A stretch of 22,813 nt of DNA from Plakobranchus ocellatus (taxonomy: Eukaryota; Mollusca; Gastropoda; Plakobranchidae), in contig BLXT01007982.1 in NCBI GenBank assembly GCA_019648995.1, forward strand, positions 2,141,115 through 2,163,927, in the 5' to 3' direction. The translations under genes were made by a program, and so were the position numbers. Positions 9,476 through 17,820 of the stretch are shown here, in pieces; position 1 is the first letter of the stretch, and every line of letters begins with the position of its first letter. The notes beneath the pieces were generated by a model. The model worked only from the letters and a program-made list of their open reading frames with translations. It had not been told where the DNA came from and did no database searches.

Positions 9476-10575
9476 AGTAAGGAATAATAATGCAGCATTT
9501 ATACCACAAATCTGTGTTCATCAGGTTTTCTTTTTAAAATTCTGTTTTATTGTTAAAACATATGTTATATTTTAAACAAAATTAATTTTAACATAACAGA
9601 TTTATTGTACATTAGGTGTATTGGAAATTTTTGCACAATTTCCCTTTCTTTTACTTAAATATCAAGAATAGTATTTCTTTTCAATGTGGTAAAAAACCAA
9701 GTAAGGCTGCAAAAGTTTCCTTTTTAGATCCAAGTTGGTCATTTTTCAAAATGGCACACTTTTGCTGTATGTGATATTATTTTAAAAGGTAATGATTAAG
9801 GATTACAAAAATATAAACTTTGGAGGCCTTTTTAAGGGAAAAGAGCTAAAAGTTGGTAAACCCTTGTGGGAAAAAAAAGATTGTTTTCAGAGGAGATTTT
9901 CTCATTACTTCTTAATACTGCAAACAAGGGTAAAACAGAGTTACATTTAAAAGCAAAGAACTGTTCTCTTCATCTCCATTTAATTACTTTTACTAACAAG
10001 GCTAATGTAGAACTGGGGATATCAATCATGAAAGACTGCAATTGAACTTGTCCTTCAACAGGTTACCATTATATTTTTCAGTATTGATATTTCAATGAAG
10101 TATTTCATATTGCTTTGTTGCAAAAATTTCTTTTTTTTTTTTAAGTTGTGCAACAACATCTTTGTCAACCATGTTAATGTAATGTTTGGTTTTTTTTCTG
10201 CTAAAACAAAATATGACTTTTAAAATGGAAATGTTGATTATGTTTTATTATAGTAATTCAAAATTGTAGCATCCGGTGCAAAGTCTAGGATTAGGCTTTT
10301 TTTTTTTTGTATGTTTAAAAAACTGTCAGGGTCTTTTAAAATTTTCTAGAAAGTTTACAAATTAAATAATTATTTGTTATTTGTAACCAAAAGTTGCAGT
10401 GATTTATCATCTTCGTTGTGGTTTTAGGCCTAGATCTAGTCAATGGATAAAGATGAAACCTTGACCTTTATTACACATAATATCCATGATAAAAGGGTAT
10501 GAGCTATTTTATAACACAGTTCTTAATTGTGAAAAATAATCACAATTTCTTGGGTTCAAATGTAATTGTGCATGA

Positions 10576-10581
10576 AATAAA
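10576..10581 (+). promoter_or_regulatory. PIGO: Candidate PIGO poly(A) signal (proximal)
   Basis: This is the first AATAAA hexamer I find after the stop, 1.1 kb downstream, followed by a G/T-rich stretch (GAGGGGTTTTC) about 25 bases on. Confidence 0.35.
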
Positions 10582-12525
10582 GGCTATGTTAAAAAATGAG
10601 GGGTTTTCAAAGCATAGAATGAACAGAAATCCAACAGCTTAAAAAGTTAAATATTAGTTCATTGCAAAACTACTACAAATCAGTACTGAAAATCGCCTTT
10701 TCAATATCATACATGTCAATAGTTCTATTGTGATTAAGATTTACTACGAGCAAAAAGATATTGATGATGGTAGTGGTTTTGTATATCAGCAATAGAATAC
10801 ATGTGTGACCAGTGAGCTATGTTACAGTACATTTACTTTTGCAAAATTGTTAATTGAAAATTTAAAAGTACTCTTTTACAAACAATCTAAATTAAAAATA
10901 ATTTTACCTCTCTGCTGAGATAGTCAAAAATAGGTCATCACTGCATAAAGTTTTTGTTGCTGTTGTTATGAAGCTTAGTATGGACAGAAAGCATAATCTC
11001 TTCATTGGTCTACAAGCGAAAGTGTTTGTAAACCAGTATTCTTCAATTTTTCTCTTGGAACTTGAAAAGCCAGCAGTATATAGAGTTCAGCAAGAGCTAC
11101 AGTTGTCCAAGGTTTGAAAATGGATCCTCAAAACATTTGAACATGATTTTTTTCCTTTTCCCTGTTAGTACTCTGGATATACTGATTAGTCTCTGCTTTT
11201 ATATGTTTTATTCCTTCTTTGGGAACAAACAATCTAAATAAGGCGAGTGGCATCATAATGTTCACATCCATCTCATCAGACGGCTAGTGAACGGAGGATG
11301 ATGAAAAGTTTTCCCACATCCTTGCACCAGTTGTATATGTCCTTACCTTTTTGTCTTACTCTGTCTCTTCATCCAAGGCAATGGTGCAGGAAATTTTGTA
11401 ATTTCTCTTCCCACTCAGTTACATGGGCTATGCCTCAACTGCTACAGATTCCCTAGCCTGATGAACTTAAAACTAAGAGCCCGTCCAATGCATTATATTG
11501 AGTTGCATTTTTTTTCTATTTAAATAATATTACCTATCAGTGTGTACAAGTTCAAAAATTCAAATGCCTACATTACCTAATAAAAGCGCAGTGGAAAAGG
11601 GGATGTCAAATTTTAGAGATCTCAAGCAAATAGAATTTGAAGATCCCAAGACTTGTAGAGCAATAAAATTGAGTCAAGTATTTGTTTGAACTGATTCTAT
11701 TAGAGGAAATTGGCTGCAGTGATACGGTAGACCTTTGATATAACGAAACCAACGGTCTAGGGCTTAATTTCATTACAACCAAGGCTTTGTAACAGGCAAG
11801 GTTATAGTTTTACATGTGAAATTCTCCTTAAAGCCATCTCAAGTGATGAAAAGGAAAAAGACCTGGGAGAGTTACAGGACACATGCTGTTTACTGGGTCT
11901 AGATCTAGACTAGGAGGAGTGTATGAACCAGTCAGCCCATTGCTCCCCCCGCCCCCCCCGGCCATGTGAATATGCACGCACACATACATGCCAACGTAAC
12001 ACCCATATCTGCCTACACTCAGCGCAGCGCAGACAAAGAACTGTGAAAACCAAGCATCTTCACACACACAAGGTGACAGTCATGCCCTTTCATGCGCAAA
12101 CAGGTTGTGCTTTTCTCAGTGTGTGTAATATACCTGTACTGTGGTAATCACTCGCTTTCATGGCAGCACAGCATTTAATCCGTACTATAGGCTAGATGAA
12201 CATGAAACTAGATTGGCTAAGCATGGCCGTCGGATGGCTAAACACACATCATATTTTCAATTTGTCACTGTGTTTGCATCACATTTTTAACTCCAGAGCT
12301 TTGTTACACCCAAGGTTTAGACCAGTTTTTGTTCACTACATCAGAGGTTCTAATACCAGTGTGTTGTAGTAAAGAAAAAGGGCCATCAAAATGCTTTCGC
12401 AATGGCCAATGTTGTTACAGTCAAGGTCTACTATATTATTTATTTTTTCAACAGATTTTTTTTCATTTTATAAACTTGAACCAAAGTGGACATTGCCTGC
12501 TTTTTTTTTTTTTTTTTTTTTTTTT

Positions 12526-12534
12526 NNNNNNNNN
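12526..12534. other. Assembly gap (9 N) within a poly-T run
   Basis: Nine N residues are flanked by 25 T on the left and 18 T on the right. The homopolymer length is unresolved. Frames read across it are artefacts. Confidence 0.98.
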
Positions 12535-12733
12535 TTTTTTTTTTTTTTTTTTGTTTTGTTATTTGGCTCATATCCTAAGCATTTTTGGTGCCATCTCCCT
12601 CCCCTTAATTTAAAGATCTCATCCATTTCCCTCTAAACTGAGATAGAGAAATTTCCACTGTGTATTATGTATGTATGTGACTGTGAGTAAGAAGCCTATA
12701 TTTCATAAGAAATCAACTTCATTGCATAAACAA

Positions 12734-12750
12734 TGTAAATACTGTAAATA
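12734..12750 (+). promoter_or_regulatory. Two adjacent Pumilio-type response elements
   Basis: TGTAAATA occurs at 12734-12741 and again at 12743-12750, one base apart. Both match the PUF-protein consensus UGUANAUA. They lie 40 bases before the AATAAA at 12790, so if the distal poly(A) site is used they sit at the end of the PIGO 3' UTR. In AT-rich DNA single copies arise by chance; the pair is less expected. Confidence 0.4.
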
Positions 12751-12789
12751 TCAAATCCCTAAACAATATTGAAAATTACTATTAAGTTT

Positions 12790-12795
12790 AATAAA
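12790..12795 (+). promoter_or_regulatory. PIGO: Candidate PIGO poly(A) signal (distal)
   Basis: AATAAA is followed by the GT-rich sequence TTTGTGTC about 26 bases later, the usual arrangement around a cleavage site. Confidence 0.4.
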
Positions 12796-12829
12796 GTTTT
12801 GTCTGAATTTCAAAGAGCCCTTTGTGTCA

Positions 12830-12835
12830 TTTATT
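12830..12835 (-). promoter_or_regulatory. GBA: Candidate GBA poly(A) signal (distal)
   Basis: TTTATT on the + strand reads AATAAA on the GBA strand. It faces the + strand AATAAA at 12790-12795, 34 bases away. The proximal alternatives are 12996-13001 and 13650-13655. Confidence 0.3.
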
Positions 12836-13406
12836 ATTATAATATCAGCTTCAATGAGCAGGATTTGATAACTAAGGCTTTCCATAATTAAAAAGAAAAG
12901 AAAAAAGTTGATCACATTTAGTGTCAGAATTTCTCAGCAATAATATTAAATTTTAGTAAAAATCCAGGACACAGAAGTAGTAACTTTGTCTCTCCTTTAT
13001 TTATAGCAGATACACACACATTTGAAGTAAAAAACGATAAAAATAAAATATTTTACTAAATTCCCATTAGTAAAAATTCTGTAAGCCCATGGATGACCTT
13101 AATAACTCATATACAAAAGTGAGAAATTAACACCCAAAGTAGAGTTTCAATACCTAGAAACATTTTAGTTAAGACCCTCAAAACCATGGCAGAGTAATGT
13201 AATACACTAGCCTCACAAATTGTTTGGATGTAAAGTATTTGGATCTTAAAGAATCACCTTACAAAGTTACATCAAAATTAGTTTTAAAAATATATATAAA
13301 GTATCATATAATTTTCATGCATGAATTTGAAAACCCACAGAGATTTGGCTTCAGGTTTTATGCTCAAGAAACTGTTTTAAAGCATACATATATAAATAAA
13401 TAAATA

Positions 13407-13442
13407 TGTGTGTGTGTGTGCGTGCGTGCGTGTGTGTGTGTG
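13407..13442. repeat. TG microsatellite with CG interruptions
   Basis: A run of TG dinucleotides is interrupted by a few CG units in the middle (TGTGCGTGCGTGCGTGTG). It is a simple repeat, probably length-polymorphic. Confidence 0.95.
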
Positions 13443-15865
13443 TTGATAGACTCATTTCATGAGTGTAACTGGATTTTTTACTTTAATGGAAGTCCCTGAT
13501 AACCCACAAAATTTTGTTGTCTATCATCTTTGTGCTGGGCAAATTGTTAAAACCATAAAATCATTTGTTATTCTATAATTCAAAGGAAGTCTCATGGCAT
13601 GACATTTTTCTTCTTTTCTTACGACAAAGATAATAAAGGAAAATTTAATTTTATTCTATACATACATATTCCATGATGGGAGACCAAAGAGAAAGACAGA
13701 GTAGTATTTTTCATGATACAAAATTCAAACCATCATGCTTCTCTTTAAAAAACTGACGTGGAACAGTCTTGGAAGAGATTGATACAATTTGAAAATTGCG
13801 ACTTTTCAACTGGTGCACAGAGAATATATTACACATGTAAGTAATTATTTCATAGCCAGATGGTCATAAATTTCTCTTTTTTGACATGGCATTCCTCGGT
13901 TTTTTATATTAGATGGCCTCACTTTTTATCATTTGACATTTCAACCATCCACACAAAATTAAATTCAAAACTTCACAATATATAAAATGAATAGCAATAT
14001 TTGTGTGCCAAAAATTACATCTTGCCAATTAATTTCCATTCAATCTTCACACTGCTTGGTCTAAAAATGAGCATGATCTTAAAAGCATCTGAAAAAGTAA
14101 TATCTCATTGTGACGATTATGTACAAACCAGTCTAAATGCACCAGACCGAACCATCATGTTGCACTATTAATTGTAATAAATATATTTTGATTGAATGAT
14201 GGTCATGGTCATAACTCAAATTTCTACAGAGCTGATGATATATATTGTGATGATACAATGTGTAGTACTAGTAACAGCTTGGTATAAGATGTTTTTCAGA
14301 CTAGGTTTTTAACAATAGTGAATTAAAAACATGATAATCAGAAACAACAGCAATTTTGCTGGTTTGTTTGCTTGATATTTGTTGGATTCAATTGCCTGGG
14401 CTGCCAAATATCCTATATGTGGTGCACAAATTACACAGGAAAGAGTCGTTAAAAAAACAGAAAACTTTCAAGTGGCCCTATATCTGTGCGTCGCATACAC
14501 GCAATGCAAAGAGAGCAAAAGCTGAACCTTACTCTAATTTTATCTGTTATTTTCATCTATTAAAAAAAAAAATTGCCCTAGAACTGCTTAATTAGGAAAA
14601 AGTACAGATTTTTCTACTGAAGAATTTAGAAGCTAAAGGCAAAACATGAAAGTGTAGAAGGTGGCCATTCATTGTATTTTTTTACAATGGACAGAAAGGT
14701 AAATTCTTAAACAATAAAAAAACTTAAAGACTTTTGAAAATGCAAGATATAAATTTTGCATGTGACCTCAAATTACTGCGCTAGAGATGGTGGCATATGA
14801 CATGGAACTAGGCTTCACATTGTATTTCTTGGAAAGAACTACAAATTGATTAAAATTAGCGTACTGAACATGTGACCATGCCTGTTAGTGTTAATGTTAT
14901 CTTTGATGGTTTTTTTTATATCTCTATACTAGCAACATTGATAAATGTTGCATGATTTGAAAAGGAGACAAATAAGAGTTCAAAATAACATCCAAAAAAT
15001 GCATATGAAATTGAGACCAAATTTTCAAAGGCTTATTGCATTCCATAATCAGTCAAAACGCAGTAATTAAGAACAGGTAAAACTTAATACCTGATAACAA
15101 AAAACATGGTCATTACAATACAACACTAAAATACAACACTGGGGGTTTTTATGTCTCTCCCATGAAGTCCAGAAATAATACCAGTCTGGCGCAAATCCAA
15201 GACATATAAGTAGTTTGCTTATCATACCTCTATGGGTTCACTTTCATTCAAATTTCACTAACTTTTTAGATCAATGAGCTTCATCTATTACCATATTAGA
15301 TGCAGAAAACTCAATAAGCAACACTTATCTGTTCATTGCGCAAAATAATTTTTAAAAACCATTTATACAAATGGAGAGACAGCAGCACAAGTTTAATAAA
15401 ACAAAATATCAAAGAGTTAATGAAAATATCATGAATATTCAACATTTAGAAACATTGAAAAGTTTCTGACTGACAAGAGAATTATAAAATATGATCCTCA
15501 GCCATCATAAACACACAGTTTGGAAAATTAATTTCTTACAATAAACTTGCATAGCTTTACAAATTTCATAAACACTCACAGACAGGAAAAAATAAAACCA
15601 CTTTTCTTTTTTTTTAATTATTTTTCATTTTATGAAAATTGATATTAACAACAACAATTTCTTATCTTCATGAATAACATCTAAAACAATCTTATTAAAA
15701 AGAGTTTTTAAAAGAACATAAGGCTTAAAAATTTTTGCAACACAGAGAGAAGGAAAAAATTATTGATAATATATGTTTTTTAAAGACAAGAAATCAGGTG
15801 AATCATTATTTCAGACTGAGCATTAATACAAATAAAAGCCATGATGTTTGAAAGCAATATAAATA

Positions 15866-16044
15866 CAGTGGAATCTGTTGAAAGTCAACCTCTCAGGACC
15901 ATCAAAATTGGTTGACTTTAACCAAGAGTTGACTTTATCAATAGCAAAGAAATGGAAGAGAAAAAAAAAAAAGGGACTGCTATAAGGAGTTGACTTTAAG
16001 AAAGAGTTTCCCTTAAGCAAGTTGACTTTAGCCAGACTCCACTA
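15866..16044. mobile_element. TA-flanked MITE with internal GTTGACTTTA repeats
   Basis: The left end reads TA|CAGTGGAATCTGTTGAAAGT and the reverse complement of the right end reads TA|TAGTGGAGTCTGGCTAAAGT; both run on into CAAC, giving an imperfect 25-base terminal inverted repeat beside TA on each side (15864-15865, 16045-16046). The ends are pogo-like. Inside are four exact copies of GTTGACTTTA (15911, 15928, 15989, 16021), an inverted near-copy at the left end, and a purine-rich tract at 15954-15975. At 179 bases it is non-coding. It lies in the probable GBA 3' UTR. Confidence 0.8.
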
Positions 16045-16461
16045 TATATCTCCATGTGTTTTGTCACAAAACATATTTGACTAAAGTTGAGTGAATCACG
16101 CACAAGTCAAGTTTTTAATATTTTGAATTATGAGCATGATGTATAGGCGTATAATTTATATCTTATGGAGAATATATACATACATATATATTCCATCCAA
16201 TTCTGTGAAAAGATATGAGAGTTTGAAGATAGTACTTTTACTATTAAAACCTTTTTGAGTTTGAAAAATATGAAACAGGTTATAATACTGAAGTAAATAC
16301 TTATTTTTAATGGTTGCTGTACATCACCTTTTCGGCAACACTACAAAAAGTGCTCCATGATAGCAATGTACATATGGAAATGTATCTATCTTCTAAAAAT
16401 GTATGATATTGATATTTGATAAGTCTTCTCATAAAATAGCACTACCACAGAATTGTATGAG

Positions 16462-16558
16462 CTACCAAACTACAGTTTGAATTGATTTGCCAGGACTTGT
16501 CACATGAAGATAACCAGAGTCTCCATCGGTCAAGTCAAGTTCGACATCCTTTACACCT
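16462..16558 (-). CDS. GBA: GBA terminal exon and stop
   Basis: The acceptor ATTTTCAG ends at 16559 on this strand. The first base completes a valine codon, and [20 protein letters not shown] and [11 protein letters not shown] follow before TAG at 16462-16464. Human GBA ends SPGYSIHTYLWRRQ, so this protein stops right after the conserved tryptophan. The segment forms the last strands of the beta-sandwich. Confidence 0.93.
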
Positions 16559-17789
16559 CTGAAAATACAATAAAAGAAACATTTAAGTAAATGAAAACTG
16601 ACAAGAATGTTACCATCACCGATGAAGCTACATCAGAAAACTACTTGTTATTGATAAGTAATATTCTGATCCTCATAAACATATCTTTTGTTCATTTTTT
16701 TAATGCTGTTTATAAACATTAATATGGATAACATTTGCTTATTTTTAAGTTGAAAATCATTCAGTCAGATTCACAAATATTAAACTTTTTAGACTCGTGT
16801 CAGTCAGCATTGAAAGTTTTCGTTTGACCACAAACCTAAGCAAGCATGATGAGCTTAAACTTAATACTCAATTAAAGGCTATAGGATATAGGAGGAAAGT
16901 ATTTTGTCTGCTGCCAACACTCCTTAGTCTCTCATTTCTTGAGACCATTCAAAGGAAAAACATGCTAACAGAACATGAAGCAAATTCTCTTTAGCCTTTT
17001 TAAATCCATGGAACAAGATAGAATGTTGAAGATATTTGAATGACCAGGAAAGTAAATCTTCCTAAATTTATTTAACTTATGATATAACCCACATATTTCA
17101 TCATCAATCTCCATCAAAGTTTTGTTACTGTTGGCATGGTCAATCTGCACCAGAATGTACATGTAATATTATAATACATTTTTTTTTAATAATGTGTTTT
17201 TTTTAGCATAATCCAACTACTAGATCTATGTATAGAAAAAAAATTGTCTCCAATACTTTATAAGAATTAGGTGGTTCCACATAAAAATCTGTCTTTTATT
17301 GAATACATTTAAATTTAGAATAACACATAAGGTATTTAAAAAAAAGACTTACACATTATGAATGACCACAGCAATAGATTTATCAGGTCTTTGAAAGGCA
17401 GTCATCTGTATAGTTGGTTCATCTTTTACAGCTGTTGTTTTGATCCAGACAGAGCCAGGCACAAGGTACTTACTGGGATTAAAAAAGTCAATAATTAATC
17501 TTTCTACCTGACTATTTCATATCATAGCTTAGAAGTTTTGAAACAAAAAAAATAGACAATTCAATAACCTAGTGATATTAAGGAATATATTTATTTTTTA
17601 AAAAAGCAGTAGTAACATTAATAGGAATCAAAATGAATCATATAAAAGTGCAAAAAAAAAGTATTACAAATATATAAATAATATATTTACTATACTTTTT
17701 TTCACACTTTTATTCATATTATGTTACGGCTGGGTTTTTTTTTATATACCTTAATATCACTAGGTTATTGAATTATCTAAAAAATATAC

Positions 17790-17820
<31 letters not shown>

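Larger units (their letters stand above)
9476..12815 (+). other. PIGO: Probable PIGO 3' UTR and downstream sequence
   Basis: After the PIGO stop I find no further exon-like sequence on either strand for 3.3 kb. Candidate poly(A) signals AATAAA are at 10576-10581 and 12790-12795. The true end cannot be chosen from sequence alone. The stretch contains a C-rich tract at 11944-11960, the palindrome TCTAGATCTAGA at 11898-11909, a possible eroded transposon end near 11726 (GGTAGACCTTTGATATAACG) and the N gap. Confidence 0.5.
12816..16461 (-). other. GBA: Probable GBA 3' UTR and downstream sequence
   Basis: This is 3.6 kb of AT-rich sequence downstream of the GBA stop with no exon-like frame. Minus-strand AATAAA hexamers are at 13650-13655, 12996-13001 and 12830-12835. 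It contains a TG/CG microsatellite (13407-13442), a small perfect hairpin (CATTGTA...TACAATG around 14670-14689) and the MITE at 15866-16044. How much is transcribed is not decidable here. Confidence 0.45.

Noticed and set aside
11828-12147. Overlapping open frames on both strands in the C-rich part of the PIGO 3' region
   Set aside because: They are Cys/His/Gly-rich translations of CA- and C-rich simple sequence, without homology features.
11726-12330. A second complete pogo-like element between GGTAGACCTTTGATATAACG and a TTACACCCAAGG block
   Set aside because: The presumed ends do not form a convincing inverted repeat and lack TA duplications; at most it is an eroded end.
12329-12636. Open frames across the N gap
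   Set aside because: They are made of poly-Phe from the T homopolymer and run through undetermined bases.
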